Source: Gammaproteobacteria bacterium
Lineage (GTDB): Bacteria; Pseudomonadota; Gammaproteobacteria; Pseudomonadales; Alcanivoracaceae
Length of the DNA: 64,000 bases
NCBI GenBank assembly: GCA_018067045.1
Contig: JAGPVL010000038.1
Coordinates: 1 to 64,000, forward strand
Reading direction: 5' to 3'
The translations under genes were made by a program, and so were the position numbers. How positions within the stretch are numbered: position 1 is the stretch's first letter; each line of letters starts with the position of its first letter. The notes under the pieces are model-generated. The model worked only from the letters and a program-made list of their open reading frames with translations, did not search any database and was not told the origin of the DNA. This document shows, piece by piece, positions 1 through 7,174 of the stretch.

Positions 1-66
1 GGCGCCAGCCTCGTGCTCTTTGATGGCGCCAATAATCTGTTCTTCTGTGTATCGCGTCTTCTTCAT
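1..66 (-). CDS. IS3-family transposase OrfA, N-terminal fragment
   Basis: The first 22 residues (MKKTRYTEEQIIGAIKEHEA, then Gly-Ala) are read leftward from an ATG at 66. The TEEQIIGAIKEHEAG pattern is the start of the helix-turn-helix of the short OrfA protein of IS3 elements. OrfA binds the terminal repeats and is normally fused to the DDE-domain OrfB by programmed -1 frameshifting. A GGTGAGATC-like context precedes the ATG on the coding strand only weakly. The rest of the gene is outside the window. Confidence 0.8.
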   Translation of the reverse strand, partial: MKKTRYTEEQIIGAIKEHEAGA

Positions 67-140
67 GGTGAGATCTCCATTGTGCTAGGTTAACTGGAAA
101 TCTCATCGAGTTCATGGCGCTAAATTTGGGGGAGAGGTCA
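1..140 (-). mobile_element. IS3-family insertion sequence, left-edge fragment
   Basis: The sequence begins inside an insertion sequence that continues beyond the left edge. Visible parts are the start of an IS3-type OrfA on the minus strand (1-66) and about 70 bases of non-coding end. The outer boundary is put at 140, where a stretch reading inward TGACCTCTCCCCCAAATTT has the TG...CA terminus and pyrimidine-rich terminal repeat expected of IS3-family ends. The other terminus and the target duplication are outside the window, so completeness and activity cannot be judged. The boundary is inferred from one end only. Confidence 0.75.
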
Positions 141-442
141 GCGGCAATACATGAATAAAGGCATGAATAGCAGGCTAGGGAGGCTCAAGACTTAGCCCTG
201 CACTGATGATCTATTCTCCGTTATACCGTCCACGCCAGACGCGGGTGCTAATGAAGCAACGCCGCTAATTCGTGGATGTCCGGTTTCCGTAGGTTAGGTC
301 GTGAGTGCGCGTAGCCCTTCTTCTCCCCCATGTGGCGCAGTCACTGGCCGTGCGCGACGCCAACCTCTAAACTGCAAGGCATTCAAGCTGACAGCAGCCT
401 GTTAGTGGTTTTCGCTAGAGACCTTTCATTCGAGACTTTTGC
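141..442. other. Gene-free stretch between IS end and mpl
   Basis: These roughly 300 bases lie between the IS terminus and the mpl start. I see no convincing coding frame, RNA gene or terminator hairpin. The promoter of mpl should be here, but no clear -35/-10 pair stands out. It could be intergenic DNA displaced by the insertion or decayed remains of a gene. Confidence 0.4.
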
Positions 443-1792
443 ATGCACATTCATATTTTGGGTATTTGCGGGACCTTTATGGGGTCGTTGGCGCAGTTGG
501 CTCGGGATTTGGGCCATAAGGTGACTGGCTCGGATACCAATATCTATCCGCCTATGTCGGATCAGTTGATCGCGGCGGGCATCGAGATTATGCAGGGTTA
601 CGAGGCGGCGCATTTGCAGCCTGAACCGGATCTGGTGGTAGTGGGTAATGCCATGAGTCGCGGTAATCCTGCGGTGGAATATGTGCTGGATCGCGGTCTG
701 CGTTATACCTCGGGGCCGCAAATGCTGGCTGAGGTGATTCTGCCCGGTCGTTGGGTTATTGGTGTTGCGGGTACGCATGGCAAAACGACGACTACCAGCA
801 TGGTCGCGTGGTTGCTGGAAGCGGCGGGAATGAATCCCGGTTATCTGATTGGTGGTGTGCCGGGTAACTTTGCGACGTCTGCGCGGCTTGGCGACACGCC
901 ATTTTTTGCGGTGGAAGCGGATGAGTACGACACCGCGTTTTTTGATAAGCGTTCTAAGTTTGTGCATTACAAACCGCGCACGGCGATTCTGAACAATCTC
1001 GAATTTGACCACGCGGATATCTTCCCCGATCTTGGCGCCATTCAAACCCAGTTCCATCATCTAGTCCGCACAATTCCCAGCAATGGCCGCATTATTTTAC
1101 CGGCGCAAGAAGCGGCGCTGGAAGAAGTGCTGGCGCGAGGTTGCTGGAGTGAAGTGGAGCGTTTTGGTACGGGTGCGGAGATTGGCATAGAGCTGCTGCG
1201 CGATGACGGCAGTGAGTTTTCGATTAGCGAGAACGGTAGCAAGGTGGCGAGCGTAAAGTGGGGCATGACCGGTTTACACAGTGTGAATAATGGCGTTGCG
1301 GCGATGTTAGCGGCGCGTCATTGTGGTGTGCCGTTAGCGCAGGCGGCGGAATCGCTCGGTGACTTTATGGGCGTCAAACGTCGCATGGAGTTGATCGGTG
1401 AGGCGCGAGGGGTTCGTGTTTACGATGACTTTGCTCACCATCCCACGGCGATTGCGACCACGTTGCAAGGTTTACGCAAGAGCGTCGGCAGCGAAAGAAT
1501 TATTGCCGTGATCGAGCCACGTTCGAACACCATGCGCATGGGTGCGCACCGCGAGCGTTTGCCGGCCAGTGTGGTAGATGCAGACGAAGTGATTTGGTAT
1601 CAGCCAGAAGGCATGGATTGGTCGCTCGACGACATTGTGGCCGCGTCGCCGACGCCGTCGAAAACCATGGCGTCTGTCGATGAAATTGTTGCCAGTATTT
1701 GCGCGCGCGAAGACGCCGCGTTGAATGTAGTGATTATGAGCAATGGCGGATTTGGCGGAATTCATAAAAAGATGGTTGAGTCGCTGGGTTAG
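443..1792 (+). CDS. mpl: UDP-N-acetylmuramate:L-alanyl-gamma-D-glutamyl-meso-diaminopimelate ligase
   Basis: Mpl is a cytoplasmic Mur ligase that re-attaches the recycled tripeptide L-Ala-D-Glu-mDap to UDP-MurNAc using ATP, returning turned-over wall material to peptidoglycan synthesis. The 449 residues match the usual family length of about 450. The N-terminus (MHIHILGICGTFMGSLA) is the Rossmann-type UDP-binding domain, GTHGKTTTTSMV near residue 110 is the ATP P-loop, EADEYDTAFFDKRSK is the Mpl-type central motif, and DDFAHHPTAIATTL near residue 330 opens the C-terminal domain. The ribosome-binding site is poor, but the start agrees with family N-termini. It appears to be transcribed alone or with the downstream membrane protein. 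Confidence 0.96.
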   Translation: MHIHILGICGTFMGSLAQLARDLGHKVTGSDTNIYPPMSDQLIAAGIEIMQGYEAAHLQPEPDLVVVGNAMSRGNPAVEYVLDRGLRYTSGPQMLAEVILPGRWVIGVAGTHGKTTTTSMVAWLLEAAGMNPGYLIGGVPGNFATSARLGDTPFFAVEADEYDTAFFDKRSKFVHYKPRTAILNNLEFDHADIFPDLGAIQTQFHHLVRTIPSNGRIILPAQEAALEEVLARGCWSEVERFGTGAEIGIELLRDDGSEFSISENGSKVASVKWGMTGLHSVNNGVAAMLAARHCGVPLAQAAESLGDFMGVKRRMELIGEARGVRVYDDFAHHPTAIATTLQGLRKSVGSERIIAVIEPRSNTMRMGAHRERLPASVVDADEVIWYQPEGMDWSLDDIVAASPTPSKTMASVDEIVASICAREDAALNVVIMSNGGFGGIHKKMVESLG

Positions 1793-1886
1793 TGCTCGGC
1801 ACGGGTTCATGAAGTACGCGATGTGCGTTAAGGCGTGAGGTAAAACGCGCTCGCGCGACATACTCACTCGATATAGGAAAAGACAC

Positions 1887-2348
1887 ATGAATGTTTGGTC
1901 TGCAATTGTCGCGTCGTTACATTATCTCGCGATCATGGGAATGGCGGCGACGTTAGCGCTTGAAGTGATGACGTTAAAGGGCGCGGTGACTCAGGCGGCG
2001 ATTACGCGTTTGGCGCGGGTCGATATGTTTTATGGCATTTCCGCGCTGTTGGTTTTGGCAACAGGGTTGGCTCGGGTGTTCTGGTTTGGGAAGGGCGCGG
2101 ATTTTTACCTCCACAATGTATTGTTTCATATCAAACTGACGATCTTTTTGGCGGTGGCCTTGTGGTCGATTTTACCGACGGTGCGCTTTATTCGTTGGAA
2201 TGCTGCCGCTAAGGCGTCGGGCTCTCTGCCGACGGCGGCGCAATTCAATAGCATGCGTAAAGTGGTTTTTTCTGAATTACATCTGCTGGCGTTGCTGCCG
2301 ATATTGGCGGCCTTTATGGCGCGTGGTTTTGGATTTAGCGGAGGTTAG
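1887..2348 (+). CDS. DUF2214 family membrane protein
   Basis: This 153-residue integral membrane protein has four hydrophobic segments (about residues 5-25, 48-68, 80-100 and 128-148). Features such as the LHYLAIMGM start, the [23 protein letters not shown]-like middle and the FHIKLTIF segment are those of the DUF2214 family, whose function is unknown. An AGGAAAAGACAC ribosome-binding region fixes the ATG. The stop is two bases before the ubiX start, so the two genes are very probably co-transcribed and translationally coupled. A role beside UbiX is not established. Confidence 0.85.
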   Translation: MNVWSAIVASLHYLAIMGMAATLALEVMTLKGAVTQAAITRLARVDMFYGISALLVLATGLARVFWFGKGADFYLHNVLFHIKLTIFLAVALWSILPTVRFIRWNAAAKASGSLPTAAQFNSMRKVVFSELHLLALLPILAAFMARGFGFSGG

Positions 2349-2350
2349 GT

Positions 2351-2974
2351 ATGGCACAGACCGGAGTAGAACGCGCGGCTCGCGTCACCGTGGCATTTAC
2401 CGGTGCCTCGGGTGCGCAATACGGCCTGCGTTTGCTGCAATGCCTGCTGGAAAAAGAGTTTCACGTTTTTGTTGTGATCTCTAAAGCGGCGAGAATCGTT
2501 ATCGGCACCGAAACGGATCTCAAGCTGCCGCCAGGCACTGGCGAAACAGAAAAAGCGCTGCGCAGTTATCTGGCTGTCGAAACAGGGCGTTTAACGGTCT
2601 GTGGTCTTGAGCAATGGACGGCCGCTATTGCCTCAGGTTCTGGTGCGCCGCATCAGATGGTGGTGTGTCCTTGCTCGACTGGCACGCTGTCTGCCATTGC
2701 CACGGGGGCGAGTAATAATCTTATTGAGCGTGCTGCCGATGTGGCCATTAAGGAAGGCCGAAAGCTTATTTTGGTGCCGCGTGAAGCGCCGTTCTCTGCC
2801 ATTCATTTAGACAATATGCTGACGCTATCGCGTTTAGGCGTTGTGATCTTGCCTGCTAGTCCGGGCTTCTATCATAAGCCGCAGAGTGTGGCCGACATGG
2901 TGGATTTTATCGTGGCTCGCATTCTCGATCAGTTGGGTGTTGAGCACGTATTGGTGCAGCGCTGGGGCGAATGA
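2351..2974 (+). CDS. ubiX: Flavin prenyltransferase UbiX
   Basis: UbiX joins a dimethylallyl group to FMN to make prenylated FMN, the cofactor of the UbiD decarboxylase in ubiquinone synthesis. The 207 residues fit the family. Visible features are the N-terminal nucleotide-binding [17 protein letters not shown], the [20 protein letters not shown] phosphate-site motif in the middle, and the [17 protein letters not shown] motif with the conserved Arg-Glu-Pro-related loop. The N-terminus is slightly extended before the VAFTGASGA strand. It lies two bases downstream of the DUF2214 gene, so expression is probably coupled. UbiD itself is not in the window. Confidence 0.95.
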   Translation: MAQTGVERAARVTVAFTGASGAQYGLRLLQCLLEKEFHVFVVISKAARIVIGTETDLKLPPGTGETEKALRSYLAVETGRLTVCGLEQWTAAIASGSGAPHQMVVCPCSTGTLSAIATGASNNLIERAADVAIKEGRKLILVPREAPFSAIHLDNMLTLSRLGVVILPASPGFYHKPQSVADMVDFIVARILDQLGVEHVLVQRWGE

Positions 2975-3109
2975 TAGGGCGGGTATCTATAGCGTAGCGG
3001 TGACTTGCAGCGAATGCTGATACGCGCTGAGCGCTAGTTTGCGATTATTTCAATGTGTTCGGTTGTTTAAACATTTTAGAGCGGACATGGTGACAGAGGT
3101 TTTAACAGA

Positions 3110-3355
3110 ATGAATATGGAAATTTGGGCGCCTGCTTTTGCATGGTTTTCAATCGGGCTGGGTATCTTTACCCTGATTTACCGGATGATTCATCCTACTT
3201 TTTTTCGCAAGCTAGCCATGATGCAAAAGGTGTTTGGTTCCGGTTGGGGTTACCTTTTGCACTTCGTTGCTTATACCGTTGTGCCATTGGTGATCGGCGC
3301 TAGCCTGATCTGGACGCGTCACCAAGCGGCGCTGCTTTCTGGATCGGGCCAGTAG
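3110..3355 (+). CDS. Small membrane protein, unknown
   Basis: This 81-residue protein has two hydrophobic helices (about residues 8-25 and 48-67) joined by a basic, Met/Phe-rich loop containing the HPTFFRKLAMMQKVFG motif. I do not recognise it as a named family. It starts at ATG after a CAGA-type weak ribosome-binding site, is separated from ubiX by 135 bases, and faces the DoxX-like gene, with a shared hairpin between them. The amphipathic composition and clean membrane topology favour a real gene. Confidence 0.6.
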   Translation: MNMEIWAPAFAWFSIGLGIFTLIYRMIHPTFFRKLAMMQKVFGSGWGYLLHFVAYTVVPLVIGASLIWTRHQAALLSGSGQ

Positions 3356-3361
3356 TATTTC

Positions 3362-3403
3362 GATGGCCCGCCGCTAACGTTATCACGGTTGCTGCGGGCC
3401 ATC
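3362..3403. terminator. Hairpin between convergent genes
   Basis: A perfect 10-bp inverted repeat (GATGGCCCGC at 3362-3371, GCGGGCCATC at 3394-3403) encloses a 22-base loop. It lies 7 bases after the small membrane protein gene and 12 bases after the stop of the opposing DoxX-like gene. Neither side carries a strong U-tract, so it is a hairpin placed like a bidirectional terminator, without proof of Rho-independent function. Confidence 0.5.
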
Positions 3404-3414
3404 TACTAGAGCGA

Positions 3415-3810
3415 TTACTGTTCGGGCTGTTTGGCCGGTTTGGTGCTCCACCAGATAAGCGCAATGAGTAGTATTTGTATGACGAGGCGTGCGGATAGCA
3501 GTGCCGGTGGTACATCGGCGAACTGTTCTGGATGCAGCCACATATGCACATTCGCGGGCGTGACGCACAGCGTGAGTAAGATTAGCCCGTAGCCCGCCCA
3601 TTGCCGTAGTGCGGGAATAAATAAACCGATTGCGCCCAGTATCTCAAAAACGCCACTGACCATGACGGCCATATAAGCATAAGGGATATAGGGCGGCACG
3701 ATATTGACGAAAAACGCCGTAAAGGCAAAATGGCCAATGCCGCCAAACATAAACCAGATAAAAACAAAGGCTATGCCTGCGAGCTTTAGCTTATTTTTTT
3801 GAGGTGTCAT
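3415..3810 (-). CDS. DoxX-like membrane protein
   Basis: The 131-residue product has four predicted membrane helices and the DoxX-like signatures GGIGHFAFTAFFVNIVPPYI and SGVFEILGAIGLFIPALR. This family is loosely linked to quinone or redox chemistry, but its biochemistry is mostly unknown. The chosen ATG at 3810 follows AGGAACGGAAAA. An upstream in-frame ATG at 3867 would add 19 polar residues without a ribosome-binding site. It lies downstream of the GFA-family gene, with the same orientation, about 60 bases apart. Confidence 0.82.
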   Translation of the reverse strand: MTPQKNKLKLAGIAFVFIWFMFGGIGHFAFTAFFVNIVPPYIPYAYMAVMVSGVFEILGAIGLFIPALRQWAGYGLILLTLCVTPANVHMWLHPEQFADVPPALLSARLVIQILLIALIWWSTKPAKQPEQ

Positions 3811-3872
3811 TTTTCCGTTCCTAATTTCTCTGCCGAGTGTTGTCTCTGCTTTCACAGTGATTCGCAAGCTCT

Positions 3873-4274
3873 CTAAGTATTGGGAGCCTTTTCGTGCTGG
3901 GGTAAATCATCTTGTACGGACCACCAATTTGCCTTGTCACCCATGTACATATGAAAAGCTGGGCGGGTGTCGAGCGGTTCGTTGATGAGCCCGGCGCGTA
4001 TTCTCACAATGCTTGGCATGCTAGCACGTGCGCTGTAGATCGGTGAGCCACAGTTGAGACAAAAGATACGTTGCTTACCCGGTGAGGACTCAAAGCCTTT
4101 CAGCAGCGCTTGCCCACGAAGTATGCTGAAGGCACTCGTCGCAACGGGAATGTTGGTCACAAAGGGTGTTCCTTGCGCTTGCCGACACTCCTTGCAATGG
4201 CATACCTGTATTGGCGCAAGTTCGCCGTCAATTTGAAACTGAACGCTGCGGCACAAACAATTTCCGGTGTACAT
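3873..4274 (-). CDS. GFA family zinc protein (glutathione-dependent formaldehyde-activating enzyme-like)
   Basis: The 133-residue product has the GFA (CENP-V) fold motifs in order: CLC near residue 6, CHCKECRQAQG near residue 31 and FCLNCGSPIY near residue 74. These seven cysteines bind two zinc ions in family members. The best-known member, Gfa, was proposed to speed condensation of formaldehyde with glutathione, but most relatives have no proven substrate. The ATG at 4274 is preceded by GGAG with 6-base spacing. The longer frame upstream codes for an unlikely low-complexity extension. It is followed by the DoxX-like gene. Confidence 0.85.
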   Translation of the reverse strand: MYTGNCLCRSVQFQIDGELAPIQVCHCKECRQAQGTPFVTNIPVATSAFSILRGQALLKGFESSPGKQRIFCLNCGSPIYSARASMPSIVRIRAGLINEPLDTRPAFHMYMGDKANWWSVQDDLPQHEKAPNT

Positions 4275-4574
4275 ACAGATCTCCGATGATGGCGTGGATA
4301 GTAGGCGTTTTAGCATGTGTTGCCGCGAGGAATCTAGCATCGGTGCATGGTTTAGTGAGTTATCGCCTTTGCGTGGTTCATTGGCTGGGTTCTTTCCCTC
4401 ATTGGGGCGTGAGCAGCGGGATGAATACTCGGGGCATGTAGGTAGATGGTTTGTACGGACGCAGGTGGTGCGGCGAATATGGGGGAAGTGCTGAGAGAGG
4501 GTAAGGAATGCGCGGCTCAGATTAAGCTGCGAGCCGCGCAAGGGTGGGGCGAAAGATGTTCAGCAAGTGAATGC

Positions 4575-4934
4575 TTAAACCTCCAAGGATGACTCAATAT
4601 TTTGTACGTTGCGTCGCGCTAAAGCCAAGTTTGCTTTAGCTTTATCCAGAACGATGTAAAGGAATAGGCCCTTTTGTTTAATCATCGGGCGAAGAATGTG
4701 ATATTGAGTTTCTAGCGTGATTAGAATGTCTTCAATCTCCCCCTTAATGCCAAGGCTTTTCATGGTCTTCATTTTTGCTTTTACTACTTCGGAGTTTCCC
4801 GCAGCAGCTAATTCCATGTCCACACCGCCGCCTGCGGCGCCCAGAACCATACCCGAATTGCTGTCTACCAGTGAGACACCGACAGCACCATCAATTTCCA
4901 TTAGTTTAGCGAGATTTTCCGAGATATTAGCCAC
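4575..4934 (-). CDS. Roadblock/LC7 domain protein (second copy in module)
   Basis: The 119-residue protein is a single roadblock/LC7 domain, the fold of MglB and of eukaryotic dynein light chains and Ragulator subunits. These proteins dimerise and act on small GTPases. The pattern DGAVGVSLVDSNSGMVLGAAGGG at the N-terminus, followed by a long helix and the ITLETQYHILRPM strand, supports this. The start is GTG at 4934 after AAGGAGAGTCAA. It is the last gene of the four-gene run 6798 to 4575 and is separated from the first roadblock gene by 48 bases. It differs clearly from its neighbour, so the pair could form heterodimers (inference). Confidence 0.82.
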   Translation of the reverse strand: MANISENLAKLMEIDGAVGVSLVDSNSGMVLGAAGGGVDMELAAAGNSEVVKAKMKTMKSLGIKGEIEDILITLETQYHILRPMIKQKGLFLYIVLDKAKANLALARRNVQNIESSLEV

Positions 4935-4982
4935 TTGACTCTCCTTGAGTACTTGTCGTTATGCTGTGCGTTATCGCACTGT

Positions 4983-5351
4983 TTATTTGCCGATAAAATC
5001 GGCAATTTTTTGGGAAAAATATCGAGCTTTAGCCACGTTTTCGCTGGCGCCCGTTGCAATACAAAGAACGCATTCGCGTTCTTCATAGGTAGTGCTAAAA
5101 AAGAAAATAAAGCCATCGGATGTTTCAAGGGTTGTGGTCATTAGCTTGTTGCCAGCCAGTTGTTTGGCCGCAGCGTTGCTTAATGAATGCAGTGAGCTTG
5201 ATATGGCAGCGATTTTTTCATTCTCTTGTTCGTTTGCACCGTTATCGCTGCTGTAAATGGAGAAGCCGTCTATGGTGGATAGCGCAACGACTTTTAGGTC
5301 GTTAAAGTTTTGCGATACCTGTGCTAGGAGTTTGTTTAGTTCTTCTTTCAT
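4983..5351 (-). CDS. Roadblock/LC7 domain protein (first copy in module)
   Basis: The 122-residue product resembles roadblock/LC7 proteins: an N-terminal helix, the strand pair LKVVALSTIDGFSIYSS, a long central helix (QENEKIAAISSSLHSLSNAA) and a FIFFFSTTYEERECVLCIA strand region. I favour the ATG at 5351, which follows GGTGATCACGTC and lies 7 bases past the GTPase stop. A start at 5369 would overlap the GTPase gene by 11 bases. Tight packing behind the GTPase gene suggests that the products act together, as MglB does with MglA. Confidence 0.78.
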   Translation of the reverse strand: MKEELNKLLAQVSQNFNDLKVVALSTIDGFSIYSSDNGANEQENEKIAAISSSLHSLSNAAAKQLAGNKLMTTTLETSDGFIFFFSTTYEERECVLCIATGASENVAKARYFSQKIADFIGK

Positions 5352-5358
5352 GACGTGA

Positions 5359-5877
5359 TCACCCGACATCGCCTAGCGCAATCAAAGACTGCATAATTAA
5401 AGTAGCGGATTGTTCTGAACGAGCATCCACGCGGTAAACCGGAAAGTTAAGATTCATGGCCATGATGACTTCGACGACGCGATGTCTAAAGGAGTCATCG
5501 TCAACGGAATCTGAATGACTGATGCCAATCACGCAGGGGGTTGTTCGGGTAACGTTGAAGTACTCAATTAGGTACGCCAGCTCGCTGAGAGATTCGTTGT
5601 CGTCATGCTTAACGAGAATGACAACGCCCCAAAGCCCATCCATGACGTGGTCCCAAATAAACGAAAAGCGCCGCTGTCCCGGCACACCGTAAAGTCCAAG
5701 CGAAATATCATCGCCAAGCGCAACATGGCCGTAATCAATACCGACTGTGGTCAGTTCTTTGCCGATATCAACGCTGGATTTAACGTCCGTGTTCACGGTA
5801 TCGACACTGCTCAGCTGATTGATGATGGTTGTTTTGCCACAGCCCACAGAGCCGATAAACGCAATTTTCTTATGCAT
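5359..5877 (-). CDS. Small Ras-like GTPase of the roadblock-linked type
   Basis: The 172-residue protein has a P-loop GSVGCGKT at residues 9-16 and a G3-like LYGVPGQRRFSFIWD, which matches the xxGTPGQxRFxF pattern of the prokaryotic GTPases encoded beside roadblock genes (CvnD of Streptomyces conservons and relatives). The usual G4 NKxD is replaced by SHSD in VIGISHSDSVDDD, so guanine specificity deserves a check. It probably cycles between GTP- and GDP-bound states under control of the roadblock proteins encoded downstream, and may control a surface or polarity function (inference). The ATG lies 3 bases after the stop of the upstream 305-aa gene. Confidence 0.85.
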   Translation of the reverse strand: MHKKIAFIGSVGCGKTTIINQLSSVDTVNTDVKSSVDIGKELTTVGIDYGHVALGDDISLGLYGVPGQRRFSFIWDHVMDGLWGVVILVKHDDNESLSELAYLIEYFNVTRTTPCVIGISHSDSVDDDSFRHRVVEVIMAMNLNFPVYRVDARSEQSATLIMQSLIALGDVG

Positions 5878-5880
5878 AAG

Positions 5881-6798
5881 TTAGCCAAAAAAACGAGTTT
5901 TTAGGCGGCTCAAAAAACCGTCCGATTTGGATTTCATTATTATTTGTGCGGATACTCCGGCCTCGGTAAGGACGCGGATATGGCCAGAAAGGCAGCCGGC
6001 GTTGATAAACGCATTGACGTCTTCTTCGCTGAAGCCATGCTGTTCCATTAGATTTTTATAGTTGCTCGGTTGCGCGCCCAAAATTGAACTCATCATGACG
6101 TGCTTAGAATTGAACGGTAGCGAGCCGTAATCAGGCCATGCGATTTGTTCGAATGAGTATTCATCGCTTTTAAAGTTTTTCGCTAGGGTGAAAGATCCGT
6201 CACGCAATGCGAGCCGCCATAGCACGGAAGAAAGGCTGCCCTTCCATTTAGGCTCGGTGCTTAGTCCTATGCCATTTAGACATTCTGGAAGTGTTGCGTA
6301 CTGCGAAAACGTTGCCGAGGACGTGCTGACTCTAGCTAAGGCGATGTCACCAATTTGCTGGTCTGCGAAAAGACGTGAGCTGGTGAAGTCACAAATCAGT
6401 AGGGCTTCGTCTGTTTGAATGGCAAGAGCGCCTTTATCTGGGGCACTCATTGCATTGTAGAGCGTTTCGACAAATTCCGAGGTGTTGCTGGATTGGGTGC
6501 TTTTGTCGTGGCTGGAAAATAGGGAGGCAAAAAAGTTACGCAAAATCTTTGGGTTTATTTCTTCACCAATAATTTTTTTGGCGGACCGGCCTTTGATCTT
6601 GGCGTAATAGCAATGTTTGCTCGGCGAGTTGGAGCTGTCGGTATAGATATGAATGCCGGACTCTTTGTCATCCGTGTATTGCAGGGCGAGGCGTTGTTGT
6701 TCGCGGCTGTCCTCTGTGCCCAAGATATTGATCATGGATTTGAGTAGGGCTAGATCGCGGCCTGCCAGAGAGCTGGAGATGCTAATAATGTGTTCCAC
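5881..6798 (-). CDS. Unrecognised 305-aa protein heading the roadblock-GTPase module
   Basis: I do not recognise the family. The protein is soluble and mostly polar, with no signal peptide or membrane segment. An alpha/beta N-terminal half (residues 1-170) includes DKGALAIQTDEALLICDF, and a helical C-terminal part (about 235-305) looks like a small winged-helix or ubiquitin-associated-type bundle (HGFSEEDVNAFINAGCL). The start is GTG at 6798, behind a strong AAGGAAGG. Its place as first gene, with 3 bases to the GTPase start, suggests that it is the effector or regulator of the switch. That role is inferred from context only. Confidence 0.75.
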   Translation of the reverse strand: MEHIISISSSLAGRDLALLKSMINILGTEDSREQQRLALQYTDDKESGIHIYTDSSNSPSKHCYYAKIKGRSAKKIIGEEINPKILRNFFASLFSSHDKSTQSSNTSEFVETLYNAMSAPDKGALAIQTDEALLICDFTSSRLFADQQIGDIALARVSTSSATFSQYATLPECLNGIGLSTEPKWKGSLSSVLWRLALRDGSFTLAKNFKSDEYSFEQIAWPDYGSLPFNSKHVMMSSILGAQPSNYKNLMEQHGFSEEDVNAFINAGCLSGHIRVLTEAGVSAQIIMKSKSDGFLSRLKTRFFG

Positions 6799-7174
6799 AA
6801 TAGCCTTCCTTAGTTTGTAGTGGCCTTCCTGGCGCTACGACACGGTGCTTAGCCATGATTGTTTTGGGCGGTTAAAAGTCTGCTTATCTACGCCCTGAGC
6901 GATGACCAACGTTCGTTCGTAACCTGCAATCAAGCTAGGACTATATGCGTATTTTTGCACTAGGTCATATAGCTTATTTTTACGGATGAGCAAAAGTGGG
7001 ACGTAGGTCACAATTTGTCTCTGGCACTCGTATTGCGCTGGCGAGAGAGACGCGATTAATCGGTTATACACTCAATGCGCAGCGATGAAAACGGAGGCGT
7101 TTTGATATGAATCGCCGCAATTTGGCGGGTTTCAGGGCGACGGATGTTGCTAAAAGCAGGGCTGGTGGGGAGAT
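6799..7174. other. Intergenic region upstream of the roadblock-GTPase module
   Basis: About 375 bases separate the DMT transporter stop from the GTG of the 305-aa gene. Both neighbours run leftward, so this holds the promoter of the module. A 78-codon GTG-started minus-strand frame (6835-7071) fills part of it, but lacks a ribosome-binding site and family features. No terminator hairpin with a U-tract is evident after the transporter gene. Confidence 0.4.

Noticed and set aside
383-1060. 225-codon antisense frame across the start of mpl
   Set aside because: It is the complement of a confidently assigned gene and has an arginine/histidine-rich translation typical of antisense frames in GC-rich DNA.
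4275-4541. N-terminal extension of the GFA protein to 4541
   Set aside because: The extra 89 residues are low-complexity and unlike the family, and a GGAG ribosome-binding site precedes the internal ATG at 4274.
6835-7071. 78-codon minus-strand frame with GTG start upstream of the roadblock-GTPase module
   Set aside because: No ribosome-binding site, no recognisable motif, and it occupies the space where the promoter must be. It is kept only as a mention in the intergenic entry.
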